A stretch of DNA of 64,000 bases, from the NCBI GenBank assembly GCA_024138025.1, contig JAMXBD010001579.1, forward strand, positions 275,062 to 339,061. Reading direction: 5' to 3'. This DNA is from Combretum micranthum (lineage: Eukaryota; Streptophyta; Magnoliopsida; Myrtales; Combretaceae). The notes beneath the pieces were generated by a model, which did no database searches, had not been told where the DNA came from, and saw only the letters and a program-made list of their open reading frames with translations. The translations under genes and the position numbers were made by a program. Within the stretch, counting starts at the first letter, position 1. Each line of letters starts with the position of its first letter. Positions 1 through 11,080 of this stretch are shown here, in pieces.

Positions 1-4
1 CAAT

Positions 5-16
5 TGGTATCAGAGC
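5..16 (+). other. Primer-binding site (initiator tRNA-Met)
   Basis: TGGTATCAGAGC is the standard plant Ty1-copia primer-binding site, complementary to the 3' end of initiator tRNA-Met. It lies two bases inside the presumed end of the 5' LTR. It sets the element's left internal boundary and its plus orientation. Confidence 0.9.
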
Positions 17-50
17 AGGACTCTTTTATTAAATTGAGTGATCCAAACAA

Positions 51-1809
51 AATGACTGAGAACAATATTGCAATCAATAGAGCTCCATATTTTGATGGTT
101 CAAATTATCTTTATTGGAAAATGCGAATGACAACTTATATAAGCTAATGATTATGCTTCTTGGCAGGTGATCCAATTTGGAGACAATCCAATAGCAATAT
201 TTGATGATGCAGTTTCACAGATGAAGAGCTAAAGTTGATTGAGAAGAACAATAAGCCTAAGAATCTCTTACTCACAACCATAGCCCTTCTGAATTTTATC
301 TAATTTCTTCCTGTGAATCGGCCAAGGAAATTTGGGATACTCTTTCAAAACTTATGAAGGAACAGACACAATTAAGGAAACAAAAATCAAATGCATTACT
401 TCAACGATATGAATTATTTAAAATTAAGTCTGATGAGAAAATTAAAGATGCCTTTAATCGATTCACTGCTATTACTAATGAGTTAACCTCACTTGGAAAG
501 AAATTAGATTATTCTGATCTTGTCAGGAAAATGCTTCGAATTTTGACAAAATCGTGGGATGCCAAAAAGAAAGCTATAGAAAAAGCTCAAGATTTAAATA
601 AGCTGACACTTAGTCAGTTAAGGGAAAAGCTGATGGCATATGAGTCACATCATGATACAACTGAAGAACTAGAAAATAGTTCAAAGGCAATAGCTTTCAA
701 AGCCAAAAGAGTCATTGAATCTGATTCAGAAGAGGACAGTGATGACGAATATATTAACATGCTTACAACGAGATTCAACAAATTCTTGAAGAAAAAGAAA
801 AGTAAAAAGTTTAAAAGTTTCAATAGAACTAACAAATTTGATGTAGGAAAAAGCATATAAGGACAAGGAAGAAAAGAAAGAGAAGAAAGAAATTGTTGTG
901 TTATGAATATAAAAAACCGGACATATTAAATATGAGTGCCCTGTTTTAATCAAAAAGATTGAAAAATTCAAGAAGAAAAGTCGAGCAATGATGGCAACTT
1001 GGAGCGATTTGGATGAGTCCAGAAGCTGAACCAGAAGCTATAAGTGATAATGAAGAAGAAGCAAACCTTTGTCTCATGGCTACTTCTGAGGTAACTTCTG
1101 AAACTGATGATGAATCAATTGAAGATGATATGATTGCTGAAATGGAAAAACTTTTAAAAGCTCTTAAGAAAGCTGATTTAAAAATTGCTAAATATGATAA
1201 TGAGATAAAATCATTAAAGAATGAAAAAGACGCATTAAAGCAAACCAATTCTTGCTTGTTGATGAAAATGATATCTTGAAGCGTGACAATGAAAAGTTTT
1301 TTAAGGATAATGAAAAGCTAAGAAAAGACAATAACTTGCTAAGAGATGAAACAAGCGTTTTGAAAGTAAAAATTGATGAATTATCGAATTCAATAAAGAA
1401 CACGTTTAATAAGTTCAATGAAAGTGATGAAAAGCTAAAAATGTTGATTTCATCACAAAGATTGTCGTGTGAAAAGCATGGTTTAGGTTATAATTATGGT
1501 TTGAATTCGAGTGCATCCAAGAAAAATATATTTGTGAGAGCTAAATCAGTCGTAAATGTGGAATCAAGTGATAAAAAGATTGATTATAAAGTACGTTATG
1601 TTCAAAAATCCAGAATGAATTCCAGAAGTTATTTAGAAAGAAAACATTCTTATGGAAATCATACCATAAGGTATTCCAGAAGCTATTACAGAAGTTATCC
1701 GAGACAGAATAGTTGGAGACAGGTAAACAACAGGTATTGGAATAATGATAATACATATACATGTTTCTTTTGTAATAAGATTGGTCACATAGAAAAGTAC
1801 TGTTATTAA
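51..1809 (+). pseudogene. Copia-1 gag (coiled-coil, CCHC zinc knuckle), frameshifted
   Basis: This is the nucleocapsid polyprotein remnant. The ATG at 51 opens a typical copia gag N-terminus (a PYFDGSNYLYWKMRM-like stretch), which stops near 146. Further frames continue at 354-860, 1013-1279 and 1252-1809. The middle matches the gag helical region, including the motif YELFKIKSDEKIKDAFNRF. It is followed by an acidic segment and a long Lys/Glu/Asn-rich coiled coil at about 1130-1440. A CX2CX4HX4C zinc knuckle lies at 1762-1803 (C-F-F-C, G-H, Y-C). At least three frameshifts or stops separate the pieces. The long coiled coil favours Sirevirus over short-gag copia lineages. Confidence 0.85.
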
Positions 1810-1919
1810 AAAGAAACAAGCTCAGTACTCAACAAGTAAAACAAAGAAATGAAACGAGCTTGTCTTACAAAGGACCCAAACTTGTTTGGGTTCCTAAAAA
1901 GGTTTAATCCTTTTTATTT

Positions 1920-3042
1920 TTGCAGGAACATGAAGCTAAAATCAATGGAACATGGTATCTTGATAGTGGATGTTCCCGACATATGACAGGAAATGCTTCA
2001 TTGTTCAATAGCATAACATGGGAAGAAAAAGGATATGTAAAATTTGGAGATGACAGTAGAGGTAAAATTATTGCAACTGGAAATATTGGTATGTTTCCTC
2101 ATACTATAGAAAATGTTTACTTAGTAAAAGGCTTGAAACATAACTTATTAAGTATCAGTCAGCTATGTGATAAAGGATATAAAATGGTTTTTGAAAAAGA
2201 TAAATGCTTTGCCTTTAGTGAAAATGGTATAAAATTATTTGAAGGTTTTAGAAAGAAAAATATATATTTGATAAAACCTAATAAAATGGAAGATGCATGT
2301 TGCTTGTTATCTATGAATGATCAGATCTTTGTTTGGCATAAACGTCTAGGACATGTTAATTTTAATCAATTAGAAAAATTATCTAAAAAGAATATAATAA
2401 GAGGTTTACCTAAAATAAATATTAAACAGGATGTGAAATGTGATACATGTTTAAAAAATAAAATGGTATCTGTTTCTCATAAAAATAAAAATACAATAAC
2501 AACTAAAAGACCTCTTGAGTTGTTGCATCTTGATCTTTTTGGACCTACTAGAACTCTTAGTATGGGTGGATGTAAATATGGATTTGTTGTTGTGGATGAC
2601 TATTCGAGATATACATGGGTTATGTTCTTAAGACATAAAAAGGATACTTTGATTCTTTTCAAAAATTTGCAAAACAAATACAAAATGAAAAAGGAGTTTC
2701 CATAATTAGTCTACGAACTGATCATGGAACAGAGTTTCAAAATTCAATTTTATGAATTTTTGTGAAGAACATGGGATATCTCATAACTTCTCAGCTCCAT
2801 ATACACCTCAACAAAATGGAGTTGTAGAACGCAAAAATAGAACTATACAAGAAATGACTAGATCTATGTTAAATGAAAGTGGTGTTGCTGAGTATTTTTG
2901 GGCAGAAGCAGTGTCTACAGCTTGCTATATTATCAATCGAGTATATATTCGGCCCATGACAACAAAAACCGCTTATGAATTATTTCGAGGTAAGAAACCT
3001 ACGTCTCTTATTTTCATGTTTTTGGATCTAAATGTTTTGTAA
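1920..3042 (+). pseudogene. Copia-1 pol, first part: protease and integrase
   Basis: The aspartic protease motif is at about 1953-1995 (W-Y-L-D-S-G-C-S-R-H-M-T). A GAG-pre-integrase zinc-binding segment follows at about 2325-2480 (HKRLGH, then C-D-T-C). The integrase core has its first Asp in LHLDLFGP (about 2530), its second Asp in TDHGTEF (about 2718) and its Glu in QQNGVVERKN (about 2830), so the DDE triad is still visible. The frame is lost at about 2700 and again by a stop near 2752, splitting the integrase in two. The integrase C-terminal part continues past 3042 in another frame (FLGYSLNSRAYRVY). Confidence 0.88.
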
Positions 3043-4318
3043 AAAGGAATGTTCACAATCTTGGTAAGTTTGATGAAAGATCTGAAGAAGCAATATTTTT
3101 AGGTTATTCTTTAAATAGTCGTGCTTATCGTGTATATAACAAATCCTCAAAAATTGTTGAGGAATCAATTAATGTTAAGTTTGTTGAAGATACAAAGGAT
3201 GATGAGTCAGATGAAGAAAAGGATCTCAATCCTAAAACAGAACCTAGTACAGAACCTATATCTGGAGTATCTAACCTTCCAGAAAATAAGTTAGAAGCAA
3301 GAACAGAAGGTATTTCAGAATTTGTAAGATCTGAATCAAAAACTTCTAAAGGTTGGAAATACAAGTCTGCTCATTCGTCTGAACAAATAATCGGTAATAT
3401 ATAATCTGGTGTTCAAACACGAGATTTTCCAAAGGATATGCAGGCAGAATTTGAAATGTCTATGATGGGAGAGTTGACATTCTTTCTTAGGCTACAAATT
3501 AAACAAACTAAAGATGGAATCTTCATATATCAAGAAAAATACACTAAACAAATTCTTAAGAAGTTTGGATATGAAGGGAGTAAAGGAGCTGCAACGCCTA
3601 TGAGTACTTCAACAAGGTTAGATTCTGATTTAAATGGAAAGAAGGTAAATGAAAAATTATACAGAAGTCTTATCGGTTCTTTATTATACTTGACTGTATC
3701 TAGACCTGATATATTATTAAGTGTATGCTTATGTGCTAGATTTCAAAGTACACCAACAGAAACACATTTGAAAGCTGTTAAAAGAATTTTCAAGTACTTG
3801 ATAAATACTTCAAAATTAGGTATCTAGTACCCTAAAAATCAAAATTTTGATTCAATAGGATACTCTGATGCAGATTATGCTGGTTGCAAAATTGATAGAA
3901 AAAACACATCTGGTACTTGTCAATTTTTAGGTGACAAATTAGTTTCTTGGTCTTCTAAGAAACAAATTCTGTTGCCTTGTCTACAGCAGAAGCAGAATAT
4001 GTTTCTATTGGAAATTGTTGTGCTCAAATGCTTTGGATTAAACAAATTACAAGATTATGGATATTTTTCAAAAATATACCTATTAAATGTGATAAGACAA
4101 GTGCAATTTATCTAACAAAAAATCCAGTGCATCATTCTAGATCTAAACACATTGAAATTCGACATCACTTTATTCGAGATCATGTAATTAATGGAAACAT
4201 TTTTGTTGAATTTGTGCCGTCAGATATGCAATTGGTAGATATTTTTACAAAATCTTTAGAAAAAATTAATTTTGAATTTATTCGAAATGAAATTGGGATT
4301 TGTAATCCTTTTTATTAA
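3043..4318 (+). pseudogene. Copia-1 pol, second part: RT mostly deleted, RNase H retained
   Basis: From 3043 to about 3420 the sequence is the acidic linker between integrase and RT, ending in SGVQTR. The next residues (DFPKDMQAEFEMSMMGEL, about 3423-3476) already belong to the end of the RT domain. The RT fingers and palm, including the YVDD catalytic box, are absent, which indicates a clean internal deletion of roughly 0.6-0.7 kb. The RT connection continues to 3827. RNase H follows at about 3840-4030 (Y-S-D-A-D-Y-A-G, S-T-A-E-A-E-Y) and runs to a stop at 4318, with frame changes at about 3827 and 3970. Confidence 0.85.
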
Positions 4319-4543
4319 TTCTTAAGTTAACTATATATATAAATAATAAAAAGAAAAAGCAAGACATTAAATCTGTACGGGAACTTGTAATTTCTTTTTA
4401 ATGCTCAAGGTTCTATCTCTTCGTCTCTCCTTTACTCTGTCTTCTTAAGCGTCATCCTCGTCTTGGCTATTCACAAAATCACGTTTTTATTTTGTGAAAC
4501 CCTAAGAAATCTTTGTTGCAAACTTTCTTTCAGTCTGTTCATC

Positions 4544-6180
4544 ATGGCTCCTCGCAAATCTCAACGTATCTCTAACAAAAAATTCAAAACCATGACTTCG
4601 AAAGATCCCATCTCTATTCAACATACACAATCCTCTGATTCTGAACAAACCCTCTCTCAATCCGTTTCATCATCTAGGGTTCGTGAAGAACGAACTAAAA
4701 ACAAACAAGAATCTGGGCAAAGCTCTCAACAACCTAAAGGAACAGCGAAAATGAAAGAATACAAGGAAAATCCATCTCGAAGTTCTGATCCAGAACCTAT
4801 TTCAGAGTTTTTAAAGAATATAAAGAAGAAGAAATCTTCCAAATCTTTTTCAAAGAAAAGGAAAGAAGTTCCATTGTCTCCAGCTAAGCTTTCTCAAAAG
4901 AAAAGAAAAATGAAAGATTCAACCACAAGCTGTTCTATAACAAAGGTTAAAATTCATGTTTGTGCTTTTAGAGATTTTGGATATTTTAAGCGGAATGGAT
5001 TTTATTGGGATGAATGGCTAAAAAATGTTGGTTGTAGAAAGCTGTGTAATATGACTGGAGATGTGGTTGGAGAAATGATTGAGGAATTTTATAGGATTTT
5101 GAAGTATGCTGATTCTAGGAGTTTAAGGTCACAAGTTCAAGATGTGAATATAACATTCTCTTGTGATAATCTAATTAAATGTTTTGGTTTGAAAGATTGT
5201 CATGATGATAATGTTGTTGTTTCTTTGAGAATGAATGATATATTTTTGAAAATAAATGGAAACGTAGGACAGTTTCCAGATGATGATATGTTTGTGTATG
5301 AGTTTGAACTAGTCGTTAGAATGCTTCACAACATTGTGCGAGAATGTATTCTTCCTCACAAAGGAAGTTCTACGACAGTGATGAAAGATGATGGTTTGAT
5401 TACCTTGAGTATGATGCAGAAAATTAAGATAGATTTGACCAAGAGAATTTTGAAAAGAATTTGGAAGGAATAAGAGTATAGGATATATGGGAATGTGCTT
5501 ATGGAGATATTCAAATTTAAAGGAATTCCCATTCCTAAGAAAATAAAATTTCTATAGGTTTAAAGAGAATTGGAGAGAAAAGCATGCATCATATGCAAAT
5601 TAGGCCTTATAAGAAATTCTGGTATGCAATAGATGGTGCGATTTACTTGCACCAAAACCATAGGAAAGAAATTGATTGGGAAAAGGTAAAGGCAACAATC
5701 GAGGGGGAGAAAGAACCAACCCCAGAAGCTTCTCCAGAAGTTTCATTAGATGAGGAAACAGATCAAGGAATGCACAGAGCTGGTAAAGAACCAATGAAAA
5801 AGAAAGAAAAGAAAAAATATAAGCCTATGACTAGTGGCAAATTTCACATAAGGGAAAATTTGCAAATGGACTCTTCCTCGGACAATGAAGATTCTCTGCA
5901 CAAATTTCCAAAAGGTCCAGGAGAAGCATCTTCCTTTCAACCCAAAGGTGCTATAGCAAAGATGATGGTAGCCTCTCTTGAATTTTTTAAACAGGACATT
6001 ACACAGTTCATATCCTCAGAGATCAAGACTTGGTTATGCTCCTTGCAACAATCCCAACCTCCACCATCTAGGATGTCTTCTGATTCAGCCCGCTCATTCT
6101 TTCGATCTTCACCACCTAAGCAAGAACCTATTCCAGAAGCTGTCACAATTGACACTTCAATTGATCATGGTGCTCCTTGA
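4544..6180 (+). pseudogene. Extra ORF after pol: putative plant transposon protein domain
   Basis: This ORF occupies the env-like position of Sireviruses, between RNase H and the 3' LTR. I chose the ATG at 4544 (MAPRKSQRISNKK) because the preceding in-frame residues look like leader. The N-terminal third is basic and Ser/Lys-rich, like a nuclear localisation region. Residues from about 5040 to 5470 resemble the plant-specific domain annotated as 'putative plant transposon protein' (EFYRILKYAD, then MLHNIVRECILPHKGS). A stop at 5471 and a shift near 5550 break it. The frame from 5584 to 6180 adds an acidic, Pro/Ser-rich tail. I see no signal peptide or transmembrane helix, so I would not call it an envelope protein. 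The domain assignment is by recollection of the family pattern. Confidence 0.6.
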
Positions 6181-6517
6181 TCTCAACAACCTTATGAACC
6201 CACTCCTCCAAACTTAAGTCTTGTGCCATTTATTCCTCTTGACGTGCTTCACCATCCAGAAAATTATCTTGCTCCACCTCCACAATGTTCTGCTGATCAA
6301 CCCTCTCTTCCTTTCAACTATCGCAGGCATCAGAAAAAGACAGCTTGAAAATCCACAAAAAGAACCAAAAAGCATTAGTTTTTGTTCTGTTTTCTTTTAT
6401 TTCGGATTTTTTTGTTTCTGTTTTTTTTTTTTATATTCCACATCAAACTTGTGATGTAATTTTGATAAACCGTTTATATCAACTTCTATTCTATTTTCTT
6501 CTATTTTTGCTGATAAC

Positions 6518-6598
6518 AAAAAAGGGGGAGAAAGATTTATCTGAAAATGAATATGAATGAATATGTAATTGTTTTGTTATCATCAAAAAGGGGGAGAA
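6518..6598 (+). other. Two polypurine tracts preceding the 3' LTR
   Basis: AAAAAAGGGGGAG is at 6518-6530 and AAAAAGGGGGAGAA at 6585-6598. The second abuts the TG of the 3' LTR and is the functional plus-strand primer site. The first repeats it 67 bases upstream, each within a GATAACAAA-like context. Tandem polypurine tracts are a described feature of Sireviruses. Confidence 0.85.
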
Positions 6599-8214
6599 TG
6601 TTGATTCTCTATATATCTAAAGTTTTGATGATAACAAAATGCTCAAAGAACTAACTACTCTATTAGTGTGCAGAATTATATACAGAACCTTATACAGAAT
6701 ATTGGTGAATTTGTTGAACAAATATATAAGGTTGAATAATATTAAATCTTGGATCTGAATAAGTTTTTAGATAAGTTAGACAAGAGTTGTTACAAGATAT
6801 GATAGTTTCGGATGTTGTTTAGAAAGGAAAAAGGAACACAGAATGTTTTCCAGAAGGATAATTAAAGTATAACACATTTCTAGTAGCATAGAACCTTTCA
6901 CAAAACCTTTGGGAGAAACTCAAAACAACAATTCTGGGTTTACGTGTTCTGTCCAAACAAGAACCAAAATATTTCTGGTAAGGGATTTCAATTATTTGAA
7001 GACCTAGCTCCGAGATAATAAGTATATTTAGGTAATATACTTATTCGTTCCACTAAAGTTGGATTATATCCTAAGGGATTTAAATAATTTTCGGATTAGT
7101 TATCTTCATCGAAAAAGTTTTATGGAGAGAAAAACAGAAGTTATGATTTATTATTTATGGATTGATTTCAAGACAGAGAAGTTATGTTTTCTGATTTTTC
7201 TCAAGATAAAAACAAATTCGAATTAGATATTATTAAGAAAATCAAAACAAGAACCACATTATCTTCTAGAAGATAACACACAAAGATCACATTGAAGACC
7301 GTGATATCGGCAACAATTTTCCAGATCTATCTCTAATAAGATCAACGTTATCAGAAGCTCTCAAACAGAAAACAAATGGATTATCTTAAATCATGAAATT
7401 CAAGCAGATCTTATCTTACTTCAGCGCCTCAAGGATTCAAATTCAAATCTGGAACAGAAGTAAACAAGAAGAATGAGATTTTCTCCTGGAGATATTAGCA
7501 GCGTTTGAAAATTAAATTAAAGATAAGAGGTTACAGATTTCTACCCGAGATATTTGGGATATCAATCTTATCTCAAGAACAAAAAATTATGAACGTTAGA
7601 AGGACAGAAATATAAACGAACAGAGATGAAAGAAGAAAGAAGCACAGAACTTTTCACTATTCAAGAAAAACAAAAACCAAGAGCTGCTTGACTTCATTCT
7701 TTGATCGAGAAAACTTAGAGTTGAAAAGCACACTTTCTTTATTCTTTCTCCACGTGCAGAATTATAGCAAATTTTACATTATTGCAATCGTTACATTTTA
7801 TTCTTTTACAAACGAAGCAACTTGTTGTTGGCTTCAAGTGAGTTAGTTCAATTACTAGTTTAGACTCTGTAGATCGATTGAAGCTAGTGTATAGCATGAG
7901 AATCGAGTAGAGAGATTTGTACAAGCTTGTAATTGATTCTATTGGATATAGTGGAACAAACCCGAAGGTTATCAGGGTCCCCGGCTCGGAGCTGGAAGAG
8001 TAGATTGACGCACAAGGCGGAACCACTATAAATATCTGCTTGATCTTCTTATCCGTTCTCTATTTATATTTCCACAATTTATTTTATTGTTGTTTAATTG
8101 TTCATATTGTTCTCTTAACTTAAATACAAAGGGGATTGTTTTTAAAAGGCAAAAATTTTAATTTTCTGAAATAATCAATTCAACCCCCCTTCTTGATTAT
8201 TTTTGGGACCAACA
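6599..8214 (+). repeat. 3' LTR of copia-1 (about 1.6 kb)
   Basis: It starts TGTTGATTCTC directly after the polypurine tract and ends GGGACCAACA, giving the inverted ends TGTTG and CAACA. The last 30 bases (a C-rich stretch then TTCTTGATTATT) have the appearance of Sirevirus LTR ends. A possible TATA box, CTATAAATA, lies at about 8027-8035. The LTR has no coding content, and the short ORFs in it are spurious. I found no internal tandem repeats. Confidence 0.82.
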
Positions 8215-10140
8215 AGATTAACCAATGCACTGAGCACCTTCATGAGATTAATGAACCATGTTTTGCGTGCTTTCATTAGGAAATTTGTAGTAGTCTATTA
8301 TCCTCATTTACAGCATGAACTCGGATGACCGTTTAAACAATTTGAAATATGTATTGGATATACTTTAAAAGGAAAGACTATTTGCTAACCTTAAGAAGCG
8401 CACATTTTGCACAGAAAAAATTGTGTTTCTTGGTTTTGTGGTTAGTGCATGGGGAATACAGGTTGATAGAGAGAAGGTTCGTGCAATCCAAGAATGGCCA
8501 AGTCCAACCAATGTGAGTCAAGTGCAAAGTTTCCATGGACTTGCAAGTTTTTACTGGAGATTTGTGAAGGACTTCAGTAGCATTATAACACTGATCACTG
8601 AAGTTATCAAAAAGAATGTCGGGTTTAAGTGGGGAGAGGAATAAGAAAAGGCCTTTCACTTGATTAAGGATAAGCTAACACATGCTCCTTTACTTGCTTT
8701 ACATGATTTCTCTAAAACAATTGAAATTGAATGTGATGCTTTAGGTTTAGGAATTAGAGCAGTGCTTATGCAAGAAGGATGACCAATTACATACTTCAGT
8801 GAGAAGCTTAGCAGAGCAGCCTTGAAGTATCCTACATACAACAAGAAGATGTATACATTGGTTAGGGCCTTGGAAACATAGCAGCATTACTTGTGACCTA
8901 AAGAATTTGTGATTCATATGGATCATGAATCTTTGAAGCATTTGTAGAGCCAGCAAAAGTTAAATAAGAGGCATGCTCGTTGGATGGAGTATATCGATAT
9001 ATTTCCTTATGTCATTTGCTATAAGCAGGGTAAGGAAAACATTGTTGCTAATGCGCTTTCTTGTAGGTCAACAATTGATGCTAAGCTGCTTGGTTTTGAA
9101 CATACTAAGGATTTATATTCTATAAACCAAGATTTTGCTAAAATTTATGTTTGTTGTGAAAAGACAACACATAGGAAATTCTTTAGACATGATGGATATC
9201 TGTTTAGAGAAAATAAGTTATGCATTCCTAGTTGTTGCAAATTTGTTCTTTAAGGAGATTGTGAGACTTCATGGTATACCTAGAACAATTGTAACTGATA
9301 GAGATGCAAAGTTCTTAAGTTACTTCTAGAAAACTTTGTGGTGTAAGTTGGGAACTAAATTGTTATTTTCTACAACTTGTCATCTATAGTCTGATGGTCA
9401 AATAGAAGTAGTGAATAAGATTTTATCTACATTGTTAAAGGCTATCATTAAAAAGAATATTAGAACATGGGAAGAATGCCTACCACATGTTGAATTTGCT
9501 TATAATCGTACTACACATTCTTCCACATTTTCACCTTTTGAAATTGTGTATGGTTTTAATCCACTAACTTCGTTGGATTTGTTGCATTTACCTGTATCTG
9601 AATTTGTTAATTTAGATGGTAAGAAGAAAGTAGAGTTTGTAAAGCAGATTAAAGAGAAAGCAAGACTAAATATTGAGAGATAGACTGAATAGTATGCAAA
9701 ACAGACCAGCAAGGGATGTCGTCAGATGGTCTTTGAACTCAGTGATTTGGTGTGGTTTCATATGTGCAAGGAAAGATTTCCTAAGCAAAGGCGTTCTAAG
9801 TTGCTTCCAAGAGGCGAAGGTCCTTTTCAAGTTCTCAAGCACATCAATGACAATGCTTACAAGCTTGATTTGCCAAGTGAGTACATTATAAGCGCTACAT
9901 TTAATGATACTAATCAGAGTCCATTTGATGCTGGTGATGAAGATTTGAGGAGAAATCCTTCTTAAGAGTAAGAGAATGATGGAGGCCTGGCTAGAAGATG
10001 GAGAGTCGATCTACTTGAGATGCCACTTGGACCAGCTTCAAGGACTCGGGCTAAAAATTCAAAAAAGCACTCAACGGGTTGATTCAAGAGGTTCAAGAGG
10101 AGGAGATACATTTATACACCATCAAAGATGAACCCAAACT
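8215..10140 (+). pseudogene. Ty3-gypsy pol remnant (RT, RNase H, integrase)
   Basis: The reading starts inside RT, at the copia-1 insertion point (a TNALSTFMRLMNHVLRAF-like stretch, then VVYY). It continues as RT thumb ([18 protein letters not shown], about 8425-8480), then RNase H ([24 protein letters not shown]; about 8725-8860, and NIVANALSCRS to 9070). The first half of integrase is missing around 9240. The integrase second Asp (VTDRDAKF, about 9291) and the C-terminal core ([20 protein letters not shown], about 9495-9555) remain. The tail at 9726-10090 resembles the C-terminal module of plant gypsy pol, ending in an SRTRAKNSK-like segment. Many stops and frameshifts are present, so it is an old copy. 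Confidence 0.87.
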
Positions 10141-11080
10141 GATGAACATTATCAAGGCAACCTTGTGAAGATAGGATTCGAGCAAATTTGACCAAAGCTG
10201 GCAAAGTACACCTTTGGCCTTGATTTAAGCACCGCCAGCCTTCACCTAAAATAGCCAGTGTTGAAAACATCGTCATCGGGCAGCTTATCTTCTAAACTAG
10301 CTTAGCACCATCGGCTTTCACCACATATGCCACCGATGTACATACTAGCGTAGACATTATGTTACTCTTAGCTTTTAATTTCAATTCTTGCCAGTTCTTA
10401 TAGGCCACCAACGTATATTTGACGATTTTCAATTTCATTGTTTTAGTCTTTTTGGTTTCCTTTGCTTGTTCATAAGTAGTCTTTGGTTTATATTTTGAAT
10501 ATACAACTTTGATAATACAATTGAGAGATTTCTCTTTAGTTCTTGATCGAACTTCTTCTTGAACTTATCGGATCTACTCCATGGCATTCAATCTTCGACT
10601 TATCAATTGAAATCTCTACCTTTGATTGTGGCGTCTATGACATATACCAAGGTTCTTGCCTCTATCTAGGCAACAAGTCGCGGTTCCATACAATCGTAAC
10701 GATCTTGGGTTATAATTCCAATCATATTGGTATTGGATTTCGTCATAGGTTGATAAGGATCGTACAAGAGTTTATACAATTTTAAACACATTTTATAAAC
10801 CAAACATAATATGATCTTATCTAGTCTACTACCATAAAAAGTTGTGCAATCAAATGTTATCATAATATGTGGAATGTGTCAAATTCTCCTATTTTGGTTA
10901 ATTATGCATTCTAGTTTTATAGTGATAGAGCCAAATCCAAGTTACATAACTGAAAGAAAATATGTCATGAAGTAAAAAATTGTGAAAACTTAGATAAATG
11001 ATTTTAATTCATCCTCCATGCACCATCTATGTCTTGTTCCATAATTAGATTATCTGCCAAATTTGTGGTGGCCTTGATTT
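10141..11080. other. Non-coding; possible degraded gypsy 3' LTR at about 10150-10770
   Basis: No gene is visible. The 10150-10770 stretch directly follows the gypsy pol tail. It has the low-complexity, TC-rich look of a gypsy LTR, ending near GGTTGATAAGGATCGTAC. I could not define terminal TG/CA ends, a polypurine tract or a second LTR. The 10780-11080 stretch is AT-rich with nothing recognisable. Confidence 0.3.

Larger units (their letters stand above)
1..8214 (+). mobile_element. Ty1-copia retrotransposon, Sirevirus-like, degenerate; 5' LTR lies left of the window
   Basis: The first two bases (CA) are probably the end of the 5' LTR, because a tRNA-Met primer-binding site follows at 5-16. 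The order is gag, protease, integrase, remnant reverse transcriptase and RNase H, an extra ORF, two polypurine tracts and a 3' LTR (6599-8214). Protease and integrase ahead of RT is the Ty1-copia order. A long coiled-coil gag, an extra ORF after pol and repeated polypurine tracts are known Sirevirus traits. All reading frames are broken and most of the RT domain is missing, so the copy is not autonomous. The DNA right of the 3' LTR is Ty3-gypsy pol, so the element inserted into an older retrotransposon. The target duplication would begin AGATT at 8215, but the left copy is outside the window. Confidence 0.9.

Noticed and set aside
354..6560. Host genes within copia-1
   Set aside because: All sizeable frames correspond to gag, pol or the extra element ORF between the primer-binding site and the 3' LTR.
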